Under the pieces are notes generated by a model. That model ran no database searches, was not told where the DNA came from, and worked only from the letters and a program-made list of their open reading frames with translations. From Coprococcus aceti (GTDB lineage Bacteria; Bacillota; Clostridia; Lachnospirales; Lachnospiraceae): a stretch of 64,000 bases of DNA. This document shows, in pieces, positions 17,838 through 27,088 of this stretch (the first letter of the stretch is position 1; the number at the start of each line of letters is the position of its first letter). The stretch is from NCBI RefSeq assembly GCF_025567285.1, contig NZ_JAOQJT010000004.1, positions 62,001-126,000 on the forward strand, in the 5' to 3' direction. The position numbers were made by a program, and so were the translations under genes.

Positions 17838-17866
17838 TTGGCAATTCGAATAAGATGTGGTATTAT
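17838..17866 (+). promoter_or_regulatory. Promoter of first tRNA-Gly
   Basis: TTGGCA (17838-17843) and TATTAT (17861-17866) are spaced by 17 bp, about 30 bp upstream of the tRNA. The same unit is repeated 170 bp downstream. Confidence 0.8.
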
Positions 17867-17896
17867 CCATATTGTTGTTGAAAACACAACAGATAA

Positions 17897-17968
17897 GCGC
17901 GAGTGGCTCAGCGGTGGAGCATCTCCTTGCCAAGGAGAGGGTCGCGGGTTCGATTCCCGTCTCGCGCT
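17897..17968 (+). tRNA. tRNA-Gly (anticodon GCC), copy 1
   Basis: Acceptor GCGCGAG/CTCGCGC, anticodon loop TTGCCAA reading GCC, T-arm GGGTTCGATTCCC, discriminator T. It is identical to copy 2. Confidence 0.95.
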
Positions 17969-18007
17969 CTGGATAATTTCCATGTTGCTAAAATTTTAAA
18001 AAAGTTG

Positions 18008-18036
18008 TTGACAGTTTGCTGGCGGTGTGATATTAT
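18008..18036 (+). promoter_or_regulatory. Promoter of second tRNA-Gly
   Basis: TTGACA (18008-18013) and TATTAT (18031-18036) are spaced by 17 bp. The sequence from the -10 to the tRNA is nearly the same as in front of copy 1. Confidence 0.85.
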
Positions 18037-18066
18037 CCATATTGTTGTTGGTAGCACAACAGATAA

Positions 18067-18138
18067 GCGCGAGTGGCTCAGCGGTGGAGCATCTCCTTGC
18101 CAAGGAGAGGGTCGCGGGTTCGATTCCCGTCTCGCGCT
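18067..18138 (+). tRNA. tRNA-Gly (anticodon GCC), copy 2
   Basis: Identical in sequence to copy 1, with the same structure and its own promoter. The two are a tandem duplication of a promoter-tRNA unit. Confidence 0.95.
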
Positions 18139-18157
18139 CTTTTATATTAATTCACAC

Positions 18158-18183
18158 TCAGGATTCAATCCTGATTTTTTTTT
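18158..18183 (+). terminator. Rho-independent terminator of tRNA-Gly
   Basis: A 7-bp stem (TCAGGAT/ATCCTGA) with a 3-nt loop is followed by nine T residues. Confidence 0.85.
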
Positions 18184-18312
18184 GCCCTCAGAAGCGATTG
18201 GTAATAAAATTTAAACATTTTTACTATTGAATAAATGACATGTAGTGATATAATCAATCACAATCGTTGAATATCAGAAAAAGTATAATTTTTACGAGGT
18301 AATGATTAAATT

Positions 18313-20448
18313 ATGAAAGAGAGACTTAAGAATTTTCATCATTCAGCAGTTTTTATCTGTCTGGTTCTTGCAATTGTTCTGGACGTTGTTCTGGAAGCTC
18401 TTGGAAGACATTCGCTGTTTAAGGCGATATCGTATGTGTGGAATCAGCCGCTCATATTCCTGTATAACTGTTCGATCATTTTCTTTACGCTGACACTTTC
18501 GCTGCTCATGAGAAAGAGAATATTCGGATACTGCGTTATATCGTTTGCATGGCTGATACTTGGAATCACGAACTGCATAGTTCTGGGATTCAGAATAACG
18601 CCATTTTCAGCTATCGATATGCTTATGGCGAGGAATACGATAACTATCATAGACAAATATTTTAATGTATGGCAGATCGTGCTCATAGCTGCGCTTCTGT
18701 TCGTTGCGCTGGCAGCCATCATAGTTCTGTTCATAAAATCGCCGACGGTTACGGGCAATATATATAGAACGAGAACGACTGTGTTTATAGTTGCGACATT
18801 CTTCTGTGTAATGCTCTTCACCAAGATCGCGCTCAATGCACAGACTATATCAGATAATTTTGCAAACCTTGCAACGGCATACAACAATTATGGATTTGTA
18901 TACTGTTTCTCAAACAGTGTGGTCGATGTAGGTATAGGACAGCCGAGTGATTACAGCGAGGATAAGATGCTTGAGATAAAGGACGATTTGGACAGTGTTG
19001 GCACAACGGATTCAAAGCTTGGCAAGGACAAGCCAAACGTTATATTTGTACAGCTTGAGTCATTCATGGATCCGTCATATGTAAAATGCCTCACGTTCAA
19101 TGAGAATCCTATTCCGAATTTCACAAAGCTGAAGGAGGAATGTACATCAGGATTCCTGACGATGCCGGCGATCGGTGCAGGTACAGCCAACTCGGAATTT
19201 GAGGTGCTCACGGGATTTAACGTGGCATATTTCGGTGCAGGTGAGTATCCATATAAGACCATACTTGGCAAGCAGACCATAGAGAGCATGGCGACACAGC
19301 TGAAGCTTGATGGTTATTCAACACATGCCATGCACAATCATGATGGTACATTCTATGACAGATACAAGGTGTATAAAAACATGGGATTTGATACATTTAC
19401 CCCGATGGAGTATATGTACAATCTGGAGCATACTCAGAAGAACTGGGAGAAGGACAATGTCCTTACTGGTGAGATCATGAAGACTCTGTACTCCACCAAT
19501 GGACGGGATTTCATATTCACCGTCAGCGTACAGGGACATGGAAGATACCCATCAGAGCTTGACGAGGAGAATTACAGTTACCCTATAAAGGTTGCCGGAA
19601 CAGGCGATGAGAGCCTTGATACACAGTGGACATATTACTGTAACCAGCTCCACGAGATGGACGATTTCATTGGCAAGCTTATAGACAGACTTAAGGCGTA
19701 CGATGAGCCGGTCGTTCTCGTTATGTATGGAGACCATCTTCCTGGATTTGAGATCACAGAGGACGATATAACCAACGGAGACCTTTACCAGACAGAGTAT
19801 TTTGTCTGGAGCAATATGAAGAACTTCCCGGTTGAGGATGAGGATATAGAGGCATATCAGCTCAGCACAAAGGTGTTTGATATGCTGGGATTTGAGAAGA
19901 GCTATGTGCAGAAGTTCCAGTCAAAGTACAAGCCGGGCTATACAAACTATGATGATGATCTCGAGAACATTGAGTATGATATGCTTTATGGACAGAGATA
20001 CATGTATCCTGATGGATGGCCATATGAGCCGACGAATATGAAATACGGCATAAGCAAGATCAGAATCTCGGAGATCACAAAGGGCGTGTATGTGCCACCG
20101 GTTGATGAAGAAGCGGATTTCACGGCAAATGATGGTTCCGGGGACGGTGAGAGTGCTGAGGAGCCACAGCCTATGAATGGATATTATATCCACGGAAGCA
20201 ACTTCAATGAATGTACATTTGTGTGGATAGATGATGCCTTTTTGAAGGAGACTATCTATATAGACAGAGATACGCTGTTTCTTCCATATGAGGACTCGTT
20301 TGAGGCGGGCAAGGAGATATCCGTGGCGCAGGTCGGAGACGACAGTATAGATTTCGGAGTGGAAGACACTTATGTATATAAGGGAGATCCTGAAGATCCG
20401 GAGGACACAGAGACAAATGTGACCACGGAGACGGAAGAACTGCCTTGA
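18313..20448 (+). CDS. LTA synthase family sulfatase-fold membrane protein
   Basis: A 711-residue protein with about five N-terminal membrane helices (to residue 175) and a large extracellular alkaline-phosphatase/sulfatase domain (about 235-540). Family sites are visible: FVQLESF (metal-binding Glu), GAGTANSEFEVLTG (catalytic Thr), HNHDGTFYDR and MYGDHLPG. LTA synthases transfer glycerophosphate from phosphatidylglycerol to a lipoteichoic acid chain. A C-terminal extension of about 100 residues (from about 610) contains a beta-rich YYIHGSNFNECTFVWI segment like an IPT/TIG fold and an acidic tail, not usual in LtaS. The gene is monocistronic with a strong terminator. Related phosphoglycerol transferases cannot be excluded. 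Confidence 0.88.
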   Translation: MKERLKNFHHSAVFICLVLAIVLDVVLEALGRHSLFKAISYVWNQPLIFLYNCSIIFFTLTLSLLMRKRIFGYCVISFAWLILGITNCIVLGFRITPFSAIDMLMARNTITIIDKYFNVWQIVLIAALLFVALAAIIVLFIKSPTVTGNIYRTRTTVFIVATFFCVMLFTKIALNAQTISDNFANLATAYNNYGFVYCFSNSVVDVGIGQPSDYSEDKMLEIKDDLDSVGTTDSKLGKDKPNVIFVQLESFMDPSYVKCLTFNENPIPNFTKLKEECTSGFLTMPAIGAGTANSEFEVLTGFNVAYFGAGEYPYKTILGKQTIESMATQLKLDGYSTHAMHNHDGTFYDRYKVYKNMGFDTFTPMEYMYNLEHTQKNWEKDNVLTGEIMKTLYSTNGRDFIFTVSVQGHGRYPSELDEENYSYPIKVAGTGDESLDTQWTYYCNQLHEMDDFIGKLIDRLKAYDEPVVLVMYGDHLPGFEITEDDITNGDLYQTEYFVWSNMKNFPVEDEDIEAYQLSTKVFDMLGFEKSYVQKFQSKYKPGYTNYDDDLENIEYDMLYGQRYMYPDGWPYEPTNMKYGISKIRISEITKGVYVPPVDEEADFTANDGSGDGESAEEPQPMNGYYIHGSNFNECTFVWIDDAFLKETIYIDRDTLFLPYEDSFEAGKEISVAQVGDDSIDFGVEDTYVYKGDPEDPEDTETNVTTETEELP

Positions 20449-20485
20449 CAAGAACTATATAATTTGTTAGCATGTTTAAAAAGTT

Positions 20486-20522
20486 ACATCACCCAACGCG
20501 ATAAGTGTTGGGTGATGTGTTT
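20486..20522 (+). terminator. Rho-independent terminator
   Basis: A 12-bp stem ACATCACCCAAC/GTTGGGTGATGT (20486-20497 with 20507-20518) is followed by a short T run. It separates the sulfatase gene from guaB. Confidence 0.85.
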
Positions 20523-20599
20523 TCTCTATTAAGGCTAATTGACGTACATAATGAGCACAATGCTCTTATTAAATATTTTACAGAAAGAGAGAGAAGAAA

Positions 20600-22051
20600 A
20601 TGGGTAAGATTATTGGCGAAGGAATTACATTTGATGACGTTTTATTGGTACCTGCTTATTCTGAGGTATTACCAAATGACGTTGACCTTACAACAAAGCT
20701 GACACAGAAGATTAAGTTGAACATTCCTCTTATGAGTGCCGGTATGGACACAGTTACAGAGCACAGAATGGCTATTGCCATGGCTCGTCAGGGTGGTATC
20801 GGAGTTATCCACAAGAACATGTCCATAGAGAAGCAGGCAGAGGAAGTTGACAAGGTAAAGCGTTCAGAGAACGGTGTAATATCAGATCCATTTTACTTAT
20901 CTCCAGAGCATACACTGGCAGATGCTGACGAGCTTATGAGCAAGTTCAGAATCTCAGGTGTACCTATCACAGAGGATGGCAAGCTTGTTGGAATCATAAC
21001 CAACCGTGACCTGAAGTTTGAGAAGGACTACACCAAGAAGATCAAGGAGTCAATGACATCTGAGGGTCTTGTTACAGCAAAGGAAGGAATCACACTTGAC
21101 GAGGCTAGAGAGATCCTTGGAAAGGCTCGTAAGGAGAAGCTTCCTATCGTTGATGACGATTTCCATCTGAAGGGACTCATCACGATCAAGGATATTGAGA
21201 AGCAGATCAAGTACCCATATTCAGCACATGACGCACAGGGCAGACTTCTCTGTGCAGCAGCAGTAGGATGTACAGCCAACATCCTCGACAGAGTTGCAGA
21301 GCTCGTATCAGCAAAGGTTGATGCGATAGTTATAGATACAGCACATGGACATTCAGCCAACGTTCTGAGAACCTTCAAGATGGTTAAGGAGAAGTATCCT
21401 GACCTTCAGGTTATTGCCGGTAACGTTGCAACAAGATCAGGCGCACAGGCTATGATCGACATGGGTGTAGATGCAGTCAAGATCGGTATCGGACCTGGTT
21501 CTATCTGTACAACAAGAGTTGTTGCAGGTATCGGTGTACCACAGATCACAGCTATCATGCAGGCATATGATGCAGCTATGAATGCCGGAATCCCTGTTAT
21601 CGCAGATGGCGGTATCAAGTATTCAGGAGATATCACAAAGGCTCTGGCAGCAGGTGCCAACGTATGTATGATGGGAAGTCTGTTCGCAGGTACAGATGAG
21701 GCTCCTGGTGATTTCGAGCTTTATCAGGGACGTAAGTACAAGGTATACAGAGGTATGGGATCTATAGCAGCCATGGAGAATGGTTCTAAGGACAGATACT
21801 TCCAGGAGAACGCAAGAAAGCTTGTCCCAGAGGGCGTTGAGGGCCGTGTGGCATACAAGGGATCACTTGAGGATACAGTATTCCAGCTCATCGGTGGACT
21901 TCGTTCAGGTATGGGTTACTGCGGAGCAAAGAACATTGCAGAGCTTCATGAGAAGGCAGAGTTCGTCAAGATTTCAGCAGCTTCACTCAAGGAGAGCCAT
22001 CCACATGATATCCATATCACAAAGGAAGCTCCTAACTACAGTGTAGAGTAA
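20600..22051 (+). CDS. guaB: Inosine-5'-monophosphate dehydrogenase
   Basis: A 483-residue enzyme that oxidises IMP to XMP with NAD+, the committed step to GMP. The TIM barrel opens with GITFDDVLLVPAYS, is interrupted by two CBS domains (about residues 95-205), and carries the catalytic loop GIGPGSICTTR (Cys near residue 303), the flap, and the NGSKDRYF and EGVEGRVAYKG segments. The length is standard. The start has purine-rich AGAGAGAAGAAA. It is monocistronic with a terminator 30 bp after the stop. Confidence 0.98.
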   Translation: MGKIIGEGITFDDVLLVPAYSEVLPNDVDLTTKLTQKIKLNIPLMSAGMDTVTEHRMAIAMARQGGIGVIHKNMSIEKQAEEVDKVKRSENGVISDPFYLSPEHTLADADELMSKFRISGVPITEDGKLVGIITNRDLKFEKDYTKKIKESMTSEGLVTAKEGITLDEAREILGKARKEKLPIVDDDFHLKGLITIKDIEKQIKYPYSAHDAQGRLLCAAAVGCTANILDRVAELVSAKVDAIVIDTAHGHSANVLRTFKMVKEKYPDLQVIAGNVATRSGAQAMIDMGVDAVKIGIGPGSICTTRVVAGIGVPQITAIMQAYDAAMNAGIPVIADGGIKYSGDITKALAAGANVCMMGSLFAGTDEAPGDFELYQGRKYKVYRGMGSIAAMENGSKDRYFQENARKLVPEGVEGRVAYKGSLEDTVFQLIGGLRSGMGYCGAKNIAELHEKAEFVKISAASLKESHPHDIHITKEAPNYSVE

Positions 22052-22081
22052 TAGAAATTTGCATAGATGATTTCAGATAAG

Positions 22082-22115
22082 AGGATGCATATCTGTCAGA
22101 TATGCATCCTTTTTT
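22082..22115 (+). terminator. Rho-independent terminator of guaB
   Basis: A perfect 12-bp stem (22082-22093 with 22099-22110) with a 5-nt loop is followed by six T residues. Confidence 0.92.
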
Positions 22116-22183
22116 CTTGACACCGTTCTGTTATGTGAGATAATGGAGAATAGGTGTCTTAGAAAAGAGGTGTTTGGATATTT

Positions 22184-23224
22184 ATGAAGGTAAACAATCC
22201 AGGTAAAAAAGATCTTGACCAGCTTGTGATGCTTGAGCAGGAGACATTTCCTGAGGCTGAGGCAGCAAGCCGGGAGTCTATAGAGCGAAGACTGAAGGCA
22301 CACAGAGAAACCTTCTGGGTGCTCAAGAAGGACGGACGAATAATAGCAGGTATAAATGGCATTACTACTAATGAGAAGGATTTGAGCGATGCCATGTATA
22401 CGGGCGAGGACTTCTACGACAAGAAGGGTCGCTGGCTTATGATATTCGGCGTGTCAACTCTGCCGGACTATCAGCACAATGGATATGCGGCGAAGATAAT
22501 GCATGAGGTTCTTCAGGAGACGGTCAAATGTAAACTCGACGGAGTCGTCCTCACATGTAAAGAGAACATGATCCCATTCTACGAACAATTTGGTTTTGTG
22601 GATGAGGGCGTGAGTGAATCTGAGCATGGCGGTGTCGTCTGGCATCAGATGAGGATAAGGCGCAGAGATATAAAACGTGATTATAAGCAGGATGTGATTG
22701 ATTGTATAGTGATAGTAGTTGTGGCCGCCGTACTGGCATTTCTGCTGGGACGATTTGTGATATTAAACTGTAATGTACCTACTGGTTCCATGCTTGAGAC
22801 AATACAGCTTGGAGACAATATAATAGGAAGCAGGCTTACATATAAGTTCTCTGATCCTGAGCGTGGCGATATAGCCATATTCAAGTGGCCGGACGATGAG
22901 TCCCAGGTATATATCAAGAGAATCATAGGACTGCCGGGTGAGACCGTGGAGATCATAGATGGTAAGGTATATATAAATGGAAGTGATACTCCGCTCAAGG
23001 AGGATTATCTGAGTGATGAGGCAAGGACTGACGTAAGATCGTTTGGACCGTATCAGGTTCCTGAGGACTGTTACTTTATGCTGGGAGACAACAGACCAAA
23101 CTCAGCGGATGCCAGACTTTGGGAGAATACCTATGTGAAGCGTGACAAAATACTTGCCAAAGCAGAATTTGTGTATTTCCCATTTTCACAGATAACATGG
23201 CTTGGAAACGGAGCAGAGTATTAG
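22184..23224 (+). CDS. GNAT acetyltransferase - signal peptidase I fusion protein
   Basis: One uninterrupted 346-residue frame joins two enzymes. Residues about 1-156 are a GNAT acetyltransferase with the acetyl-CoA loop QHNGYA (97-102) after the GVSTLPDY strand, and the C-terminal FYEQFGFVDEG. Residues about 171-192 form a single membrane helix. Residues 195-346 are a type I signal peptidase: catalytic Ser202 in PTGSM, general-base Lys245 in YIKRIIG, and the GDNRPNSADAR box (301-311). GNAT would be cytoplasmic and the protease outside. There is no internal start or ribosome site at the junction, so it is not simply two genes. The genes on both sides are unrelated. The GNAT substrate is unknown. 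Confidence 0.92.
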   Translation: MKVNNPGKKDLDQLVMLEQETFPEAEAASRESIERRLKAHRETFWVLKKDGRIIAGINGITTNEKDLSDAMYTGEDFYDKKGRWLMIFGVSTLPDYQHNGYAAKIMHEVLQETVKCKLDGVVLTCKENMIPFYEQFGFVDEGVSESEHGGVVWHQMRIRRRDIKRDYKQDVIDCIVIVVVAAVLAFLLGRFVILNCNVPTGSMLETIQLGDNIIGSRLTYKFSDPERGDIAIFKWPDDESQVYIKRIIGLPGETVEIIDGKVYINGSDTPLKEDYLSDEARTDVRSFGPYQVPEDCYFMLGDNRPNSADARLWENTYVKRDKILAKAEFVYFPFSQITWLGNGAEY

Positions 23225-23262
23225 ATTGTATGTCATGATGGATAATCAGAGGAGATGGTCAC

Positions 23263-24114
23263 ATGAACAGAGTAAGATTTGACATGCATTGTCATACGGC
23301 TGAGGGATCACCCGATGCCAAAGTAAAGATTCTTGATTATATTGATCTGTTAAAGCAGCGTGGTTTTCACGGAATGCTGGTCACAGACCATGATTCATAT
23401 TCCGGATACAAAGCCTACTTAAGGCAGAAAGATAAGGTGAAGGATTTCTCTGTGCTCAGAGGTATCGAGTATGATACGTTTGACTATGGACATTTCCTCA
23501 TCGTACTGCCATCAGATACACCTGAGGAGGTGTACGACCTGTTTGAACATAGGGGCATGGCGCTTATCAGGGTGATATGGCTTGTGCACGAGTGCGGCGG
23601 TATACTTGGCCCAGCTCATCCATTTGGCGAGAAGTTCATGAGCTTTGGCAGCACGAGAAGGCTTGGCATGATAGAGCACAGACTATATGCACAGCATTTT
23701 GACTTCATAGAGGGATATAATTGCTGTGAATCAGCCAAGAGGAATAAGATGGCCAGAAGGCTTGCGTCATACTATGATATACCTGTTTTTGGTGGAAGCG
23801 ATGCCCATAAGGAGAACTGTGTCGGACTTGCAGGTACATATCTTCCGGATTATATACATTCGGAGGATGATCTGATAAATTATATAAATGACGGCAATCA
23901 TCCCGAGGTTGGCGGAAAGAGATACCCGAAGACCTTGAAGGACAAGATAGGACCTGCCGGTAAATTCCTGACGTATGGATTTTATTTATACAATATATAT
24001 GGCGCATTCCGAAATTATCCTGCGAGATGTCGCGCATACTTTGCGGCATCGGCAAAACTGAAGGCAAAAATGAAAAGTAACTGTCCAGACAGGGGACTGG
24101 ATAGCAAAAAATAA
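23263..24114 (+). CDS. PHP domain metal-dependent phosphoesterase
   Basis: A 283-residue protein of the PHP (polymerase and histidinol phosphatase) superfamily. Metal-binding motifs are DMHCHT near the N-terminus (motif 1), TDHDSYSGY (motif 2), GPAHPFGEKF and GGSDAHKENCVG (motif 4). The substrate may be a nucleotide or histidinol phosphate, and the sequence does not settle it. There are no membrane segments. GAGGAG precedes the ATG. It follows the GNAT-peptidase gene by 38 bp and precedes an NSS transporter by 23 bp, so all three may share a transcript. Confidence 0.88.
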   Translation: MNRVRFDMHCHTAEGSPDAKVKILDYIDLLKQRGFHGMLVTDHDSYSGYKAYLRQKDKVKDFSVLRGIEYDTFDYGHFLIVLPSDTPEEVYDLFEHRGMALIRVIWLVHECGGILGPAHPFGEKFMSFGSTRRLGMIEHRLYAQHFDFIEGYNCCESAKRNKMARRLASYYDIPVFGGSDAHKENCVGLAGTYLPDYIHSEDDLINYINDGNHPEVGGKRYPKTLKDKIGPAGKFLTYGFYLYNIYGAFRNYPARCRAYFAASAKLKAKMKSNCPDRGLDSKK

Positions 24115-24137
24115 AAGCAAAAACAGAAAGGGCGATT

Positions 24138-25559
24138 ATGAATAAGAAGGAAAGAAGTAATTTTACGGGGACGCTGGGCTTTGTTATGGCAGCAGCGGGA
24201 AGTGCGGTAGGACTTGGAAATATATGGAGGTTCCCATATCTTGCGGCAAAGGACAACGGAGGCGTGTTTATACTTGTGTATATAATACTTGCACTTACAT
24301 TTGGATTCACACTGCTCACAACAGATATTGCAATAGGAAGAAAGACTCGGCAGGGACCGCTCACAGCTTATGGTCTTATACATAAGAAGTGGAAATGGCT
24401 TGGCGGTCTGGCATGGATCGTACCGGTCATAATCCTTCCATATTACTGTACTATCGGAGGATGGGTCCTGAAGTATATGACAGCATATTTTACAGGTCAG
24501 ACAGAGGCTGCCACTGGTGACGGTTATTTCACCGGTTTTATAACAGCCCAGACTGCGCCTATAGTATTTGCACTTATATTCCTTACGGCCACAGGCGTTG
24601 TCGTATTCTGTGGTGTTGAAAAGGGAATAGAGAAGTTTAGCAAGGTGCTCATGCCGATATTGGTACTTCTTATAATTGGAATTTCAATCTATTCACTGAC
24701 GATCAAGCATACCGGTGATGATGGTACGATCAGAACAGGAATTGATGGACTGAAGGTATATTTGATTCCTGATTTTAAGGGAATGACATTCAGGGATATA
24801 TTCATGGTTGTAATGGATGCCATGGGACAGCTCTTCTTCTCGATAAGTGTCGCTATGGGTATCATGGTTGCGTATGGCTCATATGTTAAGAAGGATGTTA
24901 ATCTTATGAAGTCGATCAATCAGATAGAGATATTTGACACGGCAGTGGCTTTCCTTGCAGGTCTGATGATAGTCCCTGCGGTGTATGTGTTCTCTGGAAC
25001 GGAAGGCATGTCAGCGGGCCCTGGACTTATGTTCATATCTCTGCCAAAGGTATTCAATGCCATGGGTAAGGTCGGAACAGTCATCGGAGCCCTGTTCTTC
25101 ATCATGGTTACATTTGCGGCGATCACATCCTCAGTATCGGTCATGGAAGCGATAGTGTCAGGACTTATGGATAAGTTCCATCTCACGAGAAAGAAGAGTG
25201 CGGTCATAACAACTGTATATGCGGTTGTCGGAATGTTGGTCGTATGTTTCGGTTACAACATATGGTACTTTGAGCTCAAGCTTCCAAATGGAGCTACAGC
25301 CCAGATCCTCGATGTGATGGATTACCTGAGTAACAACATCTTCATGCCGCTTATGGCTATCCTGTCATGTATACTTATCGGCTGGGTAGTGAAGCCTAAG
25401 ACGGTTATAGACGAGGTTACAAGAAATGGCGAGAAGTTTGGAAGAAAGAAGCTCTATATTGTCATGGTAAAGTTTGTGGCACCAATACTGCTTGCATTGC
25501 TGCTTCTCCAGTCGTTTGGAATTGACTTTGTACAGTTTGTTACCAATCTGTTCAAATAG
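24138..25559 (+). CDS. Neurotransmitter:sodium symporter (NSS) family transporter
   Basis: A 473-residue membrane protein of the LeuT/MhsT family. The sodium- and substrate-binding unwound TM1 is seen in GSAVGLGNIWRFPYL (residues about 18-33), and TM6/TM8-type segments follow. The length fits the 11-helix prokaryotic type. Members import amino acids with Na+; the likely substrate is a hydrophobic or aromatic amino acid, but this is only family-based. It follows the PHP gene closely. Confidence 0.94.
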   Translation: MNKKERSNFTGTLGFVMAAAGSAVGLGNIWRFPYLAAKDNGGVFILVYIILALTFGFTLLTTDIAIGRKTRQGPLTAYGLIHKKWKWLGGLAWIVPVIILPYYCTIGGWVLKYMTAYFTGQTEAATGDGYFTGFITAQTAPIVFALIFLTATGVVVFCGVEKGIEKFSKVLMPILVLLIIGISIYSLTIKHTGDDGTIRTGIDGLKVYLIPDFKGMTFRDIFMVVMDAMGQLFFSISVAMGIMVAYGSYVKKDVNLMKSINQIEIFDTAVAFLAGLMIVPAVYVFSGTEGMSAGPGLMFISLPKVFNAMGKVGTVIGALFFIMVTFAAITSSVSVMEAIVSGLMDKFHLTRKKSAVITTVYAVVGMLVVCFGYNIWYFELKLPNGATAQILDVMDYLSNNIFMPLMAILSCILIGWVVKPKTVIDEVTRNGEKFGRKKLYIVMVKFVAPILLALLLLQSFGIDFVQFVTNLFK

Positions 25560-25578
25560 AACAATATAGTTTATAATG

Positions 25579-25621
25579 TAGAGGCATTTGTCATGTGGGT
25601 GATGGATGTCTCTATATTTTT
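25579..25621 (+). terminator. Probable terminator
   Basis: TAGAGGCAT pairs with ATGTCTCTA (25579-25587 with 25606-25614, one G-T pair), followed by a T run. The loop is long, so this is a weaker call. Confidence 0.6.
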
Positions 25622-25686
25622 TGCGTATGGGATGTCGTTTGCAGGATATTTATACCGGGTTTACGGATTTAATGGGAGAATGATGG

Positions 25687-26655
25687 ATGAACAACAGGGA
25701 TGATTTGATATATCTTGCCCCGATGGAGGGGATAACAGGATACATATACAGAAATGCACATCACAAATATTTCGGCGGCGTTGACAAATACTTTATGCCG
25801 TTCATTGCCCCGGCGAAAGGACGTCCTCTCAGAAACAGGGAACTAAGGGATGTGCTGCCGGAAAACAATCAGGGGATAAATGTGGTGCCGCAGCTTCTGA
25901 CCAACAGCGGCGAGGGATTTGTGAAGGCCGCAAAGTTCCTGAAGGAGCTTGGATATAACGAGGTGAATATCAATCTCGGCTGTCCGTCAAAAACTGTTGT
26001 CACGAAGTATAAAGGCTCGGGTTTGATATACGATACGGAGAGGCTTGACAACTTCTTATATGAAGTATTTGCCGCCGACGTGATGGATGTGTCTATAAAG
26101 ACCAGAATAGGAAGAGACAGTTCTGTGGAGTTTGAGGATATCATAGAAATATATAAGAAGTATCCGATAAGTGAGCTGATCATACATCCGAGAATACAGA
26201 CGGATTTCTACAAGAATACGCCAAACATGGAAGTGTTTGCCGAAGGTGTGGCTTCATATGGAAGACCAGACACAGTGTGCTACAACGGAGATATAAACAG
26301 TGTGGCGGATTATGACAGGTTCACGGGCGATTTTCCTGATATAAGTAAGGTTATGATAGGCAGGGGGATAATAGCTGATCCTTGTCTGGCGGAGCGGATA
26401 AAAGAAGAGTGTGGCGACAGTACATATGACTGGAACAGATTCTTCATATTCCACGATGAACTTTACAGGAATTACTGTGAGTCGGATGTGGGCAGGGGCA
26501 ACACGATGTTCAAGATGAAGGAGCTGTGGGCTTACTGGTCGAGACTGTTTTATGATGTGGAGGGAGCTGAGAGGGCTCTTAAGAAGATCCGGAAGACTAG
26601 AGATAATGGTGAGTATGAGGCGGCAGTCAGGATGCTGGCTGCACTGTGCAGATAG
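25687..26655 (+). CDS. dus: tRNA-dihydrouridine synthase family protein
   Basis: A 322-residue FMN-dependent oxidoreductase of the Dus family, which reduces uridines in the tRNA D-loop. The hallmarks are LAPMEGITGYIYR at the start, NLGCPSKTVVTKYKGSGLI (active-site Cys region, about residue 100), VSIKTRIG, the IIHPR segment, YNGDINSV (FMN phosphate site) and MIGRGIIADPCL. The length is normal. GGGAGA precedes the ATG. It is followed 11 bp later by a YccF gene. Confidence 0.95.
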   Translation: MNNRDDLIYLAPMEGITGYIYRNAHHKYFGGVDKYFMPFIAPAKGRPLRNRELRDVLPENNQGINVVPQLLTNSGEGFVKAAKFLKELGYNEVNINLGCPSKTVVTKYKGSGLIYDTERLDNFLYEVFAADVMDVSIKTRIGRDSSVEFEDIIEIYKKYPISELIIHPRIQTDFYKNTPNMEVFAEGVASYGRPDTVCYNGDINSVADYDRFTGDFPDISKVMIGRGIIADPCLAERIKEECGDSTYDWNRFFIFHDELYRNYCESDVGRGNTMFKMKELWAYWSRLFYDVEGAERALKKIRKTRDNGEYEAAVRMLAALCR

Positions 26656-26666
26656 GAGATGATATC

Positions 26667-27029
26667 ATGGGATGTCTTGGAAATTGTATATGGTTTTTAT
26701 GTGGCGGAATATTGAGCGGACTTTCGTGGGTGGCAAGCGGGGTGCTGTGCTGTATAACGATAATAGGGATTCCGATTGGGATGCAGTGCTTTAAGTTTGC
26801 AGGACTTGCATTCTTTCCATTTGGAAAAGAGATAGTGTATGGAGGCGGGGCTGGCTCGCTGATCGCGAATATCATATGGCTGCTCTGCTGCGGAATACCT
26901 ATGGCGGTAGAGAATGCCTGCCTGGGGCTGCTGCTTTGCATAACGATAGTCGGAATTCCATTTGGGCTTCAGTTCTTTAAGATCGCCAAACTGTCGCTCA
27001 TGCCGTTTGGTGCAGAGATTGTGGGATGA
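26667..27029 (+). CDS. yccF: YccF domain-containing inner membrane protein
   Basis: A 120-residue membrane protein. TAGGAGA at 26654-26660 picks ATG 26667 instead of the upstream GTG. It contains the duplicated YccF repeat: NCIWFLCGG...GIPIGMQCFKFAGLAFFPFGKEI and then NIIWLLCCGIPM...GIPFGLQFFKIAKLSLMPFGAEI, with paired hydrophobic helices. The function of the family is not known. It follows dus at 11 bp and is probably co-transcribed. Confidence 0.9.
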   Translation: MGCLGNCIWFLCGGILSGLSWVASGVLCCITIIGIPIGMQCFKFAGLAFFPFGKEIVYGGGAGSLIANIIWLLCCGIPMAVENACLGLLLCITIVGIPFGLQFFKIAKLSLMPFGAEIVG

Positions 27030-27053
27030 TGGTGGAAATATACATAAATATAG

Positions 27054-27083
27054 TTGACAGAACTTGAATCACTAGAATATAAT
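27054..27083 (+). promoter_or_regulatory. Sigma-A promoter of the aspS T-box transcript
   Basis: TTGACA (27054-27059) and TATAAT (27078-27083) are both perfect, with an 18-bp spacer. The start would be near 27090, where a GGCGTCAG/CTGACGCC hairpin begins the leader. Confidence 0.88.
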
Positions 27084-27088
27084 AATGT

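Noticed and set aside
22660..22720. Two separate genes for GNAT and signal peptidase
   Set aside because: The frame is open through the junction and there is no ribosome site or start codon correctly placed for an independent peptidase.
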